DNA of 64,000 bases from Adiantum capillus-veneris (lineage: Eukaryota; Streptophyta; Polypodiopsida; Polypodiales; Pteridaceae), in the NCBI GenBank assembly GCA_014529385.2, contig CM043955.1, positions 137,879,108 to 137,943,107 on the forward strand. Reading direction: 5' to 3'. Shown one piece after another: positions 1 through 10,825 of the stretch. The translations under genes and the position numbers were made by a program. The notes beneath the pieces were generated by a model. That model saw only the letters and a list, made by a program, of their open reading frames with translations, was not told the DNA's origin and did not search any database. Every line of letters begins with the position of its first letter. Positions within the stretch are counted from its first letter, which is position 1.

Positions 1-1410
1 GAACATGACAACAATTGAGGACCGGATTTATGTGGAGCCGGTCCCCCCTCCAATAGGCATTTGTATTATGATTTCTCCCATAAAGAGAGACTTGTTACAA
101 TACAGTCTTTGTGTTCCTTGTGACCTAGGTGATGCCATGAAGATGGAAGGCTTCATGCACCACAAACATAACATAAACTTGAAGAAAGCTTTAACTATCC
201 CAAGCCTCAGTCCCAAGACCTCAAACACCTTCTAAGGTGGAGAGAGCTAGCAGGGAATGAGGGTAGGGAAGAGGAAGAAGAAACATTTCGTAGGAGAAAG
301 AATTAGTTCCTCACTTATCATACTCTTGTTGCTAGCATACATAATAGCATAGTAATGAAGAAGAAGGAGATGGAAAGCTTAAGCATTGAAGCATGGCTCT
401 TGGTTGGATTTGCACTCCATAGCCAAGAGTGTTGGTGTAGGCTCTCAACCTCTACTTGCTTGGAGAGGGAGCTCTTGCACTTTGCATATCACACCATGAG
501 AGTGCTTGTGAGAGTGTGTGGGTGAGTATACCCCCTAGGCACCCCCCTAGATTGCTTGGGTCAACCCCCCCTTGTAACTCATGCCTGAAGTTCATTGGAC
601 CCCTCCAGGCCTAGCCAATCACAAACAGGAGCCATTACAAGCAACATGGGTAGCCTTGGGACAAGTGTCCCCCTTTCCCCTTTGAGAGAGAGGACTTGAT
701 AAATGCTAAAACAATTAGATAATTCATGTAATTTATCATTTGACCCCTTTGAAGCCTAGCCAATAGGCTTCAAGCAACACATGAAGGTAACATGGGTAGG
801 GGCCTGACATGTGTCCTTGCTGCCTCTTCAAGTTGGGCTTCCCTTGTGTGTGTGAGTGGGTGTTCTCTCTCTAGCCCCTAGGAAAAGGGCTCGCCCCCCC
901 TCTTGTAGGAATGCTTTTGACTTTTAGGTGATCAAGCACCTTACTCACCAAGCATGACAAAGAACTTGAACTAGGGGGTGTTCCCACAAGCATCTCAGGC
1001 AAGCTTCTCAAGGCACCTCAAGTACTTTAATCATGCAGCAAGTCAAGCACCTCAAGCATGAAAAACACCTCAAGCATGACAAGCACCTCAAGCAGGACAA
1101 GCACCTCGAGCTTGGGCCGGGTTCCCACCTCAAGCTCAGCCCTAGCTTACTTAAGGTCAAAGGACTTTTACACACATTTATTGGAGGTCTTCAATGAAGC
1201 TAACCCTAAGGTCTTATGCTCCATTGGTTAGCCTTGCTCTTTGATAGACCATCTCCCTTTTGGGCCCCTTTACCATTGGCCCCGTGTTGAGATAGATCTA
1301 TAAGCACATACCTATATCTTAACACTTGTTCCCGTTTATTCTCCCACATTAAGTGATCAATTTAATATGAGAAAATCATTTGGGTTAGTTAGATATTAGA
1401 TTTTATGACA
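1..1410 (-). repeat. 3' LTR of the chromovirus (truncated by window edge)
   Basis: Direct repeat of 7129-8560. It ends on the plus strand in TTTTATGACA, giving the expected TG start on the minus strand (TGTCATAAAATC). It lacks the 22-bp extra stretch present in the other copy near 8187, inside the CAAGCACCT minisatellite. Confidence 0.93.
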
Positions 1411-1425
1411 TTACCTCTCTCTTGA
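1411..1425 (-). other. Polypurine tract of the chromovirus
   Basis: Read on the minus strand this is a purine-rich run (CAAGAGAGAGGTAA) ending directly at the TG of the 3' LTR, the position of the plus-strand primer in LTR retrotransposons. From here to 1769 is 3' untranslated sequence in which I see no gene. Confidence 0.75.
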
Positions 1426-1769
1426 AATCATAGTCGTCCTCGACTATGAGGTAGAAGAGATAAAGTCTTAGTCATTAGTCAATCGTACTTAGCGGGTAAA
1501 GGATCCCTTTTTACCCTACGACATCTTTCCAAGATGGATGACTAATCCCTTTGGTGCTTGGGAGACATAGCTGCCGCAAGCATGTCTGCTCTTTAGCCCA
1601 TTTCATTCTCCCAAAGTAGAGTGACAAATTCTACTTGGTGTTTGAGAGACGTCGTCATCACAAACATGATTCTAAGCATGCATACTAGTTAAATTTGTGC
1701 ACAATTAAAAAGAGGACTAGTCATATAAGACAAAAACATGAGTTATTTAAAAGAAATTTGTACATTTGC

Positions 1770-4700
1770 TTACTCTAATGTAGCATTGTAAGCATTGACA
1801 AGGTTCATACTATCCTTAAGTTGTACTCCTTGCCTCCATTTAGCATCTTCAAAAGGATAATTTTTGAACTTAATAAGATACCGTCGGATAATCTTACCAT
1901 GTCGTAGTACCTTGTCTTCATACCGAAGGATATCTTCGGGTTGTAGCACCTCTTCTTGGTCTTCAACTTCGATAGGGTCTTCAATAATTGGTTCAATTGG
2001 TGGCTCTCCTTTGTAGGGATTAAGTAATCTTACATGAAAGGCATTGTGTATAAGCCAATGGTTGGGCAACTTGAGTTGATAAGCCCTCTCATTGATAGGC
2101 TTCAAGATTTGGAAAGGACCATAGTATCTTTTTGCTAGTTTAGCATAATACTTTTGATGGCCCGTAGGATTTTTGCCCGTCGTTTGCCTTAATCGAGCCT
2201 TAGGAAACTTGAGTAAGACCCAATCATTTTCTTTGAACATTAAGGCTCTTCTGTGCTTATCAGCAGCAGCTTTTTGCCTTTGTTGAGAGATGGCTATAGC
2301 CTCCCTAATCTTTTGAAAAGATTCTTGTAGGTCACGGCTATACTCATCAGCGGCGAAGATCTTCCCATGTACTTTCAGTAGCAAGGGACTTTTAGGTCTT
2401 CCTTCTATGATCTCGAAAGGTGCTTTGCCCGTAGAAGTATGTACAGTATTATTGTAGGCATACTCTACTAGCGGTAAATACTTTTCCCATTGTGAGCGTT
2501 GATCTACTTCGGTAACATATGTCTTGAGTAGATCGAGTATCGTAAGATTGGCTATCTCACTTTGGCCATCCGTTTGTGGGTGATAGGCCGAAGAGAAATT
2601 CAATCTTGTTCCTAGATTTTCAAAGAGACCTTTCCAGAAATTACTGGTCATTCTAGGATCTCTATCTGACACGATGGATGTGGGTAATCCATGGTGTTTG
2701 AAAATCTGAGATATGAAGAGAGTTGCCATTTGATGTGCCTTAATAGTCTTTTTGACAGGAATAAAATGTGCTTGCTTGCTAAACCTGTCGACTATTGTCC
2801 ATATTCCTGTATTCCCATGGATAGACTTGGGTAATCCAAAGATGAAATCCATGGATATACTCTCCCATGGTGAATTTGGAATAGGCAATGGCTGGAGTAA
2901 TCCAGGTTGCTTCCCTCTATCATACTTGGTCTTTTGGGATACTACACAGTTTGAAACATACTCTTGTATGTCCACTTTCATGGTAGGCCAATAGAAATAC
3001 GTCTCTACTCCTCGGAGAGTAGGTTGAATACCTCTATGCCCTGCATATGGGGGAGCATGGGATTCATACATAACCTTCTCACGAAGGGAATGGGTAACAC
3101 ATAGCCTATTTCCGTGGAGAAGATAACCATCCTGCAAGGTGAATGGTTCCTCTTTCTTCCCCAAAGCAAGGGCTGACATTATGTCTCTAAAATCAGGGTC
3201 AGTAGCATACTCATCTATCATAGAGGATAGATTATTGTGAGTAGCTATAGACACCGCAGTAACTTTTGGTCGTTGTGAAAGTGCATCGGCAACTTGATTG
3301 TGCTTACCAGCTATGTGAGCAATATGGAAATTAAATTGCGAAAGAAAATTTTCCCACTTCATTTGTTTGTCGGAAAGCTTGGTTTGCGTCATGAAATACT
3401 TGAGACTTTGGTGGTCGGTTCGTAGGATAAATGGAGTCCCCAATAGGTAGTGCTTCCATGTGTCTAGGGCATGTAGAACAGCTAAAATCTCTTTCTCATA
3501 AATGCCCAAGACTCGTTCATCACCATTGAGCCTTCGGCTCTCATATGCTATGGCATGCCCTTCTTGAAGCAAAACCGCTCCAAGGCAATCACCACAAGCA
3601 TCACATTGGACCTCAAATGGCTTTGAGAGATCCGGAAGCACGAGGACTGGTTGGGAAGTAAGCTTCTCTTTGAGTTTTTCAAAAGCATTTTGCTCCTTAG
3701 CAGTCCATACAAACTTAATGTTCTTCTTGGTTAAGTCGTGTAGTGGTCCTGCTACTTCAGAGAATTTTGCTATGAAGCGTCTATAGTATGCACACATACC
3801 AATAAAGCTTCTTAGCTCATGTAGATTCCTTGGGTTAGGCCATGATTTTATTACCTCTAACTTTGATGGATCCATATGAATACCATCATGAGAGATAATA
3901 TGGCCTAGATATTGAATCTCTTGAAGGAAGAATTCACTTTTCTTTTGGTTGAGAAAAAGTTTGTTCTCCCTCAAGGCTTGAAAAATCACTTGGAGATGTT
4001 GCTTATGTTCCTCCAAAGACTTGGAGTAGATGATGATATCATCGAAGAACACTCCAGTGAATTTTCGATATGGTCTAAAAATTTTCTCCATCAAACGATT
4101 GAACGTAGCTGGTGCATTAGTCAAGCCAAAAGGCATGACTAGATATTCATAAAGACCAAATGTTGTGCGAAACGCGGTCTTTAAGGTATCCTCATCCACT
4201 ATCCTTATTTGATGATAGCCACTCTTAAGGTCAATCCTACTGAAGTAGGTAGAGCCTTGTAGCTTATCAAACAGATCTTCTACCCGAGGTACGGGAAATC
4301 TATTTTTGATAGTGATATGGTTTAGTGCTCGATAGTCCACACACATACGGTATGTACCATCTTTCTTTTGCACTAAAAGGACTGGAGAACAAAAGGGAGA
4401 GGAACTAGGCCTCACCATCCCTTTGTCTACCAGCTCTTGTACTTGCCTCATGATCTCCTCTTGTTGAGCTTGTGAGACTCGATAAGGAGGTTTGTTAGGC
4501 GGTGAGCTTCCTGGAAGGAGCTCAATACGATGGTCATCATCCCCTTGTTTTGGAGGTAGGTCCATAGGGATATCATCGATGAACACATCTTGGAATCCTT
4601 TTAGAAAAGTAGACAGGTCTAACTCTTCTTGATTCCTAACATTTTCATTTGATGAAACATTATTAGCTTTTAGAGACTCTTTGACATAAATCATGTACGC

Positions 4701-6545
4701 AGAAACTGAGCTCTTCATTGATTTATCAAAAGAAAGAGGATTTACAAGTGGAATAGTGCAACCACGCTCACTAGCATCTATATACATGTTCTTTCCCCTG
4801 TAGGTGAAGTAAATTCTCCTTTCAGGGAACTTCATGTTGGCAGCCATGCGATCAAACCATGGTGCCCCTAGGATAACATCCTGATGTTGGAGGGGAGAGA
4901 TGAAGAAGTCTTCTTTGTCGACATAGCTTTGGACATGAAGCCTCAACTTCCCAATCAAGGGAGTAACGGAGGCTTGTTGTCCCTTGAAAGCTGCATCAGC
5001 TGTTACTATATCTCCCATCTCGAAAGCTTGAATGCCCAACTTGGTGGCCAACTCTATTGATATGAAGTTGAGAGTAGAGCCAGGGTCAAACAAGATGAAG
5101 GCATCATGCTCTCTTACCTTTCCCCAAGCATAGGAGAGTGATGATCCTTTGCAATGAGCATCCTCTTTTGGAGCTTCGATGGTGGAAGCCCTAGGAGTCT
5201 CATTGCGAGTATTCTTCTTGGGGCAAGAACGATAGCCATGTCCTTGCCCCCCACACTTGAAACACTTATGGTCCTTGCGAAAAGCTTCAAGATCTTCAGG
5301 AGAGAGTTTGTTTTTACCTTTGTAAACTCCCTTCTCCTTGGACCGATTGTTGTTGTTGGAAGTGCCTTGGGAATTATTTTGAGCATTGGATTTCCCCTTT
5401 GCATCATTTTTATCTTTGTTTTCCATGGGCTTGACATTACGTCTAGCCCCTTGATGGAAATTGATGCGTGAAGCAACCATGGTGTGGTGGATTACTTCGG
5501 TAATAGTACCGGGCCGTTGAGAGTTGATATATTCGGCCATCTCTTCAGGTAATCCCGCACAGAATTGCTGTCTTTGCTCAGCAAAGTCTATCTTTTGAAA
5601 GACAGTAGCTTTGAGATGTAAATCCCAAAACTTATCTACATACTTGTTGATAGACTCATGAGAGAGGAGCTTCAAGCCGCGCCATTCGGTAAGAACTTTA
5701 TCTTTAGTATCGCTTGGAAGAAATTGCTTCATGATGGAAACTCGTAGAGTTTTCCATGTCTTTGGGGCTTCTCCATTGCCACGAAGGCTAGCCCACCATT
5801 GACGAGCTGATTTTTGGAAGTGCATAGCTACATGGCGTAGCTTGGAGGACTCTGTGAAGCCCTCGTCCCCAAAGGCCGCATCAAATTGCTGGATGAAGGC
5901 CAACACTTTGTCGGTAGCACCAAAGGTGCCATCGTAGGTGAGAAAAGAGATACTCTTTCCTCCCTCCTTGAACTTCTTTAGCTTTTGTGACCTTCGCCAT
6001 GCAGGAAATGATTTGCGATGTCCTCCCCTCTTGTATTCTCTAGGAGAATAGCCATAACTTTCATCGGAAGAGAAGGAAGGTGAAGAAGAAGGAGAAGAGG
6101 GTGACCTCTTCCTAGCCCTTTTCTTCCTTTGTTTCCTCTCTTGCCTTTGAGAGTAATGAGGAGAAGGACTATGGGTTGCTCTTTTCCTCTTGGGAGGAGT
6201 AGGCGATCGTCTAGACCACCTTCTTCGTGGAGCCACATCTTCAGAAGAACTTGGACTTTCATTGCTTTCTTTCTCTTTGGATTCCTCCTCTCGAATGGGA
6301 GAGAGTCTTCTTTTGGGGGTCTCTTCAAGAGGCCTCCTAAGCTCTCTCTCCTCTTGCAGAGGAAGGGAAATTCCATAGGCACGAAGTTGTTGAGTAGCTT
6401 CCGCTTGCAAGGTAGGGTTGCCCATAGCTTGTTGCAACCTAGTCACAAGATAATTCACAAACATGGGAGTATCATCATTAGCACCTTCATGTGCAAAGTC
6501 AAAGCTATCAATGTTCATTCTACTCTCTTGATTATTGTCAGCCAT
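1770..6545 (-). CDS. Gag-Pol polyprotein of a Ty3/gypsy chromovirus
   Basis: Single 1591-residue reading frame with all replication domains in order. Residues 70-180 are rich in Ser, Arg, Lys and Glu, an unusual SR-like extension. The gag core is 200-370, followed by a CCHC knuckle (CFKCGGQGHGYRSC, 428-441) and a protease with DPGS at 487-490. Reverse transcriptase is about 685-890, with catalytic Asp772 and FFDD at 833-836. RNase H has Asp982, Glu1019 and Asp1044. The integrase zinc motif has His1163, His1170 and Cys1200, but the second Cys is Ser1203 (NCVVSQ). The integrase triad is Asp1233, Asp1294 and Glu1330, the last two separated by 35 residues. A chromodomain-like tail follows at about 1537-1585 (YLIKFKNYPFEDAKW). 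The start ATG at 6543-6545 lies about 400 bp inside the primer site. The ORF is intact and the element may be active, although the Ser1203 change could weaken integrase folding. Confidence 0.95.
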   Translation of the reverse strand: MADNNQESRMNIDSFDFAHEGANDDTPMFVNYLVTRLQQAMGNPTLQAEATQQLRAYGISLPLQEERELRRPLEETPKRRLSPIREEESKEKESNESPSSSEDVAPRRRWSRRSPTPPKRKRATHSPSPHYSQRQERKQRKKRARKRSPSSPSSSPSFSSDESYGYSPREYKRGGHRKSFPAWRRSQKLKKFKEGGKSISFLTYDGTFGATDKVLAFIQQFDAAFGDEGFTESSKLRHVAMHFQKSARQWWASLRGNGEAPKTWKTLRVSIMKQFLPSDTKDKVLTEWRGLKLLSHESINKYVDKFWDLHLKATVFQKIDFAEQRQQFCAGLPEEMAEYINSQRPGTITEVIHHTMVASRINFHQGARRNVKPMENKDKNDAKGKSNAQNNSQGTSNNNNRSKEKGVYKGKNKLSPEDLEAFRKDHKCFKCGGQGHGYRSCPKKNTRNETPRASTIEAPKEDAHCKGSSLSYAWGKVREHDAFILFDPGSTLNFISIELATKLGIQAFEMGDIVTADAAFKGQQASVTPLIGKLRLHVQSYVDKEDFFISPLQHQDVILGAPWFDRMAANMKFPERRIYFTYRGKNMYIDASERGCTIPLVNPLSFDKSMKSSVSAYMIYVKESLKANNVSSNENVRNQEELDLSTFLKGFQDVFIDDIPMDLPPKQGDDDHRIELLPGSSPPNKPPYRVSQAQQEEIMRQVQELVDKGMVRPSSSPFCSPVLLVQKKDGTYRMCVDYRALNHITIKNRFPVPRVEDLFDKLQGSTYFSRIDLKSGYHQIRIVDEDTLKTAFRTTFGLYEYLVMPFGLTNAPATFNRLMEKIFRPYRKFTGVFFDDIIIYSKSLEEHKQHLQVIFQALRENKLFLNQKKSEFFLQEIQYLGHIISHDGIHMDPSKLEVIKSWPNPRNLHELRSFIGMCAYYRRFIAKFSEVAGPLHDLTKKNIKFVWTAKEQNAFEKLKEKLTSQPVLVLPDLSKPFEVQCDACGDCLGAVLLQEGHAIAYESRRLNGDERVLGIYEKEILAVLHALDTWKHYLLGTPFILRTDHQSLKYFMTQTKLSDKQMKWENFLSQFNFHIAHIAGKHNQVADALSQRPKVTAVSIATHNNLSSMIDEYATDPDFRDIMSALALGKKEEPFTLQDGYLLHGNRLCVTHSLREKVMYESHAPPYAGHRGIQPTLRGVETYFYWPTMKVDIQEYVSNCVVSQKTKYDRGKQPGLLQPLPIPNSPWESISMDFIFGLPKSIHGNTGIWTIVDRFSKQAHFIPVKKTIKAHQMATLFISQIFKHHGLPTSIVSDRDPRMTSNFWKGLFENLGTRLNFSSAYHPQTDGQSEIANLTILDLLKTYVTEVDQRSQWEKYLPLVEYAYNNTVHTSTGKAPFEIIEGRPKSPLLLKVHGKIFAADEYSRDLQESFQKIREAIAISQQRQKAAADKHRRALMFKENDWVLLKFPKARLRQTTGKNPTGHQKYYAKLAKRYYGPFQILKPINERAYQLKLPNHWLIHNAFHVRLLNPYKGEPPIEPIIEDPIEVEDQEEVLQPEDILRYEDKVLRHGKIIRRYLIKFKNYPFEDAKWRQGVQLKDSMNLVNAYNATLE

Positions 6546-6947
6546 GTTAACAAAATTTTATGTATGTACTTAGTGTATGCTTTGGCAATTCAAAACCTTA
6601 GTTGCCACTCCTCTTAGCCTTTGAAAATCGGCTCTTAAGTATCTACACCCACGGCTCAAAGTGGTTAATTATAGAGAGTAGAGGAGTAGGTCTAACATAG
6701 CAGAGTTGCCAAGGGCTAGCTCCTTTCGGACTTCTTATGGCTCAATAATGGTAAAGCCGTAGGAAAGTCTAAAAAGACTCCATTATTAAGTCCAAAGCTC
6801 CCGAGGTGTGCACCATCCCCCACATAGTGGGCTTAACAAAACCGGTATTAGATCCCAGTTCCACTTACTCTATTATAATTAACAACATCAACCATTTATA
6901 GGCTACTTAAGGACCTCTCTTCTTAAGCAAGAAAAGAGAAACCAAAT

Positions 6948-6959
6948 GCTCTGATACCA
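6948..6959 (-). other. Primer binding site (initiator Met tRNA)
   Basis: The minus strand reads TGGTATCAGAGC, complementary to the 3' end of plant initiator methionine tRNA. It lies one base inside the 5' LTR boundary at 6961. The leader from here to the gag start at 6545 is about 400 bp and holds no other ORF of note. Confidence 0.92.
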
Positions 6960-6960
6960 A

Positions 6961-8560
6961 TGTAATGGAATTTGCCTATTCAATTTGAGAATAGAGGAAT
7001 TTAATGAGAGTACTTTCAAGAAATGATTTTGTGAGCATAGCGGGTAGACATAATTGAAGATAGCAACATAATCATAGCAATTAGTTAACTTGGCATAGAC
7101 AATACTTTTGCAAGAGAGAGAGTTTAGAGAACATGACAACAATTGAGGACCGGATTTATGTGGAGCCGGTCCCCCCTCCAATAGGCATTTGTATTATGAT
7201 TTCTCCCATAAAGAGAGACTTGTTACAATACAGTCTTTGTGTTCCTTGTGACCTAGGTGATGCCATGAAGATGGAAGGCTTCATGCACCACAAACATAAC
7301 ATAAACTTGAAGAAAGCTTTAACTATCCCAAGCCTCAGTCCCAAGACCTCAAACACCTTCTAAGGTGGAGAGAGCTAGCAGGGAATGAGGGTAGGGAAGA
7401 GGAAGAAGAAACATTTCGTAGGAGAAAGAATTAGTTCCTCACTTATCATACTCTTGTTGCTAGCATACATAATAGCATAGTAATGAAGAAGAAGGAGATG
7501 GAAAGCTTAAGCATTGAAGCATGGCTCTTGGTTGGATTTGCACTCCATAGCCAAGAGTGTTGGTGTAGGCTCTCAACCTCTACTTGCTTGGAGAGGGAGC
7601 TCTTGCACTTTGCATATCACACCATGAGAGTGCTTGTGAGAGTGTGTGGGTGAGTATACCCCCTAGGCACCCCCCTAGCTTGCTTGGGTCAACCCCCCCT
7701 TGTAACTCATGCCTGAAGTTCATTGGACCCCTCCAGGCCTAGCCAATCACAAACAGGAGCCATTACAAGCAACATGGGTAGCCTTGGGACAAGTGTCCCC
7801 CTTTCCCCTTTGAGAGAGAGGACTTGATAAATGCTAAAACAATTAGATAATTCATGTAATTTATCATTTGACCCCTTTGAAGCCTAGCCAATAGGCTTCA
7901 AGCAACACATGAAGGTAACATGGGTAGGGGCCTGACATGTGTCCTTGCTGCCTCTTCAAGTTGGGCTTCCCTTGTGTGTGTGAGTGGGTGTTCTCTCTCT
8001 AGCCCCTAGGAAAAGGGCTCGCCCCCCCTCTTGTAGGAATGATTTTGACTTTTAGGTGATCAAGCACCTTCCTCACCAAGCATGACAAAGCACTTGAACT
8101 AGGGGGTGTTCCCACAAGCATCTCAGGCAAGCTTCTCAAGGCACCTCAAGTACTTTAATCATGCAGCAAGTCAAGCACCTCAAGCATCTTAATCAAGCAC
8201 CTCAAGCATGAAAAACACCTCAAGCATGACAAGCACCTCAAGCAGGACAAGCACCTCGAGCTTGGGCCGGGTTCCCACCTCAAGCTCAACCCTAGCTTAC
8301 TTAAGGTCAAAGGACTTTTACACACATTTATTGGAGGTCTTCAATGAAGCTAACCCTAAGGTCTTATGCTCCATTGGTTAGCCTTGCTCTTTGATAGACC
8401 ATCTCCCTTTTGGGCCCCTTTACCATTGGCCCCGTGTTGAGATAGATCTATAAGCACATACCTATATCTTAACACTTGTTCCCGTTTATTCTCCCACATT
8501 AAGTGATCAATTTAATATGAGAAAATCATTTGGGTTAGTTAGATATTAGATTTTATGACA
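6961..8560 (-). repeat. 5' LTR of the chromovirus, 1600 bp
   Basis: Starts TGTAATGG and ends TATGACA on the plus strand, so both ends carry the TG/CA signature. It is bounded by the primer site on the left. It is a direct repeat of 1-1410, with five base differences and one 22-bp insertion. It should carry the promoter of the element on the minus strand; I could not place a TATA box with confidence. Confidence 0.93.
8171..8260. repeat. CAAGCACCT minisatellite inside the LTR
   Basis: Degenerate tandem repeat with unit close to CAAGCACCTCAAGCATGA, also present in the other LTR at 1042-1117. The right copy has one extra 22-bp unit. This length change is the largest difference between the LTRs and shows the array slips faster than point mutations accumulate. 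Confidence 0.85.
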
Positions 8561-9616
8561 AGCAAAAAGAGTGGAGTTGCATTCTTTATCGAACAAGCAT
8601 TACCCTTAAATTTGTAATGTTTATGATGAAGTATTTGAGCTTTTACAGGGCCCTGAAGATTTTTAGGTTCTTGACCCCTTTGCATTGATATTAGAGCTAA
8701 TGAGTTGCACTCAGGGACAGTGGGGTGAAAGTCTTGCCTAAAAACAAAAAGGCCAAAAGCTCAGCCTTGAAAATTGAAAGAGAATTCTGTTGAGCAGTCT
8801 CTCCTCGTTCATATAAGAAGACGAGCCAATGAGAAAAAGAAAGTCTAGAAAGATTTTCCTCTATGTTTGCTATGAGTTCCGATCACCATAAGTAGGCGAC
8901 CTAGTACAAAGCGTAGATCCACTTAAGCCTAGCTAAACCCACTCGTCCTGTTGTGACTCAACTCTTAAGTAGCATTGTCTATGCACCAAAATCTGTGTCT
9001 AGCCATTTCTATCGGTCTGGATGGCTCAAGGCAGAAGTGGTGTGCCATGATTACTTACTATGAACTTTCTCAATTCAACCCATAAATAATTGTGGAGTGC
9101 AAGTCTAAGTCCTCACATAATTTTTATTCAAAAAAATATAGAGCCACATGACCTCGTCCTTCAAAACTATATCCCATGATCGTTCCATAATGCAAACTAG
9201 CATTGAATATGGTATGCTCTGATGGAAATAAATTGTACCTAAATTTTGCATTGTAGTTGTATCCTTGATTGTTTGGTTACAGTTTATTCAATGTCCAAAC
9301 CTTGCAACAATAGAGAAAATAAGAGTTAGCAAATTTCAACTTAGCCTTATGATCTCAAGCTCATGCTCAAGCTGTCATTGGTTGTCACTCTATCATGTTG
9401 GGCCTTAACTGTGTGTGTTTACACTGCCCCATTCTCTATTTTAAGTCTATAAATAATCTTCTCATGATTCTCTTTTGTTTCTCGCATGGGATCTTCCCAA
9501 AGACAAATCAGATCCTTTGGGATAGAATTAGCCAGGGTCGTTTTCTACTGCTCTCGTGGCTCTCTCCTCTCTTTGGCCCTGTATCAAATGAGCCATAAAA
9601 ATTTCTTATGATTCAT
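8561..9616. other. Flank with no recognisable gene
   Basis: About 1 kb of AT-rich sequence immediately outside the chromovirus. I see no long ORF, LTR end, tRNA-like box or protein similarity that I can name. Confidence 0.5.
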
Positions 9617-10330
9617 TGGTGATACATACGTGGAGTACCTTGTTTGACCTCTTAAGAAGTTTGGTTCATCCTCATTGAGCTCAATTTCAAGCTCCTTTGT
9701 CTTGATACAATGATCTCCATGTGCATCATCATCATCACTACTAGTATATCCACTGTATCTATTGTTGTGGTTATCATGTTGTCTAAGAGTACAGCGATCA
9801 CCATCCATGTGGGTACCATCCCTTCTATATTAATTTTCTTTTTGATGATCTCTTTAGATTTATACCTTCTCTTAGGTTGATCATGCATATTGCGATCTCC
9901 ATCATGGTGTCAATAATCTCTCATGCTATCTCCACCATCAGCTCTCTACCATCGTACCGATTTTCGTGATCACTTTGGCTGTCTTGTCTACCATCACCAC
10001 TACTTGTGTGTTGTTCCTCTTCTTTCAACTTACCCTCATGATCAAGCTCGTGTTGGTTCTCCCTTTGTCATTGTTGGTCTTAACGCGGAAAGTCCCTTTT
10101 GTATTCATCCTTTTTGTCATGGTCGCTTTGGCTTCATACCTTGTCTCATGTTAATCATGTCTACTATGATGATCTATATCATTGCATTGATCATGTCTAC
10201 TACGATCTCCATCATCATCTCTTTTGCAACTTTTTCCATCATGCCAATTTCATGCCGATCATGTCTACTATAATCTTCATCATTGTGTCAATCATGTCTA
10301 CTTTGATATCCATCATTCTCTCTTTTGTAA
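9617..10330 (-). pseudogene. PRP22/DHX8-like DEAH-box helicase fragment, decayed
   Basis: At 9617-9694 the minus strand encodes a stretch containing ELEIELNEDEPNFLRGQT followed by RYS and VSP. From knowledge of the family this resembles the conserved block just before the helicase core of the spliceosomal ATPase PRP22/DHX8, where plant proteins have nearly the same acidic patch and FL.GQTRYS. Upstream (about 9730-10330, minus) the sequence repeatedly encodes Asp, Arg, His and Ser in units such as YSRHD, across shifting frames. This is like the RD/RS-rich N-terminal part of that protein. The S1 domain expected between the two parts is not visible and there are several stops, so the copy is rearranged and dead. 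The RD-rich part alone could come from another SR-like protein. Confidence 0.6.
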
Positions 10331-10825
10331 TATTTGACATTCTGCAACTAAAGCCCAATAAAAGCCCCCCTTTACACATTTTGTACCCCGGCCCTGCTTC
10401 TTCACAAACCTTTAACATTTTCTAAAAATCAAGTTTAAATGACCCATAGTAGTGTAGATTTGTAACTTGTATGAATCTATAATTTACCCTCTTATCGAGC
10501 ATATGTAATACACCTACACACCTACAAGGTGCCTTGGGATTATACCAAGGAGAAAGACTTGCTTCTTTAAGAAATTCACCTCAAATTTTGTACTATGAAA
10601 AGCATTGGTCTGTGTTGTAGCTATATGAAAGATTCAAGCCGAATATAACTTAGTAAATATGGCATATAACATTTTCTTTAGATAGTATGGAATAAAATAG
10701 GCGGAGAGAGAAACCTTTCTAGTATACCTTTAATTGCTTGGTCAAGAGCAATTAGAGAAAATTTTATCTCTTTATCTCTATCTTTTTCTCTGTCTCTCTT
10801 TAAAAATGCTCGCTCGATAATTGCC

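Larger units (their letters stand above)
1..8560 (-). mobile_element. Ty3/gypsy chromovirus, nearly complete, young
   Basis: Minus-strand LTR retrotransposon. The right LTR (6961-8560) is its 5' LTR and the left LTR (1-1410) its 3' LTR, cut by the window edge. The order on the minus strand is LTR, initiator-Met primer site, leader, one long gag-pol ORF, purine-rich tract, LTR. Comparing the two LTR copies by eye over about 1.4 kb I count five substitutions and one 22-bp indel, about 0.35%, so the insertion is recent. The intact ORF fits this. The far end lies outside the window, so the target duplication cannot be checked; the five bases after 8560 are AGCAA. Confidence 0.95.

Noticed and set aside
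1-235. Small ORF repeated at 7133-7363
   Set aside because: Present in both copies only because it lies inside the LTR; no known domain and it overlaps an antisense open frame.
5154-5471. Plus-strand open frame opposite the chromovirus gag
   Set aside because: It is a shadow of the highly biased gag coding strand, with no start context or motif.
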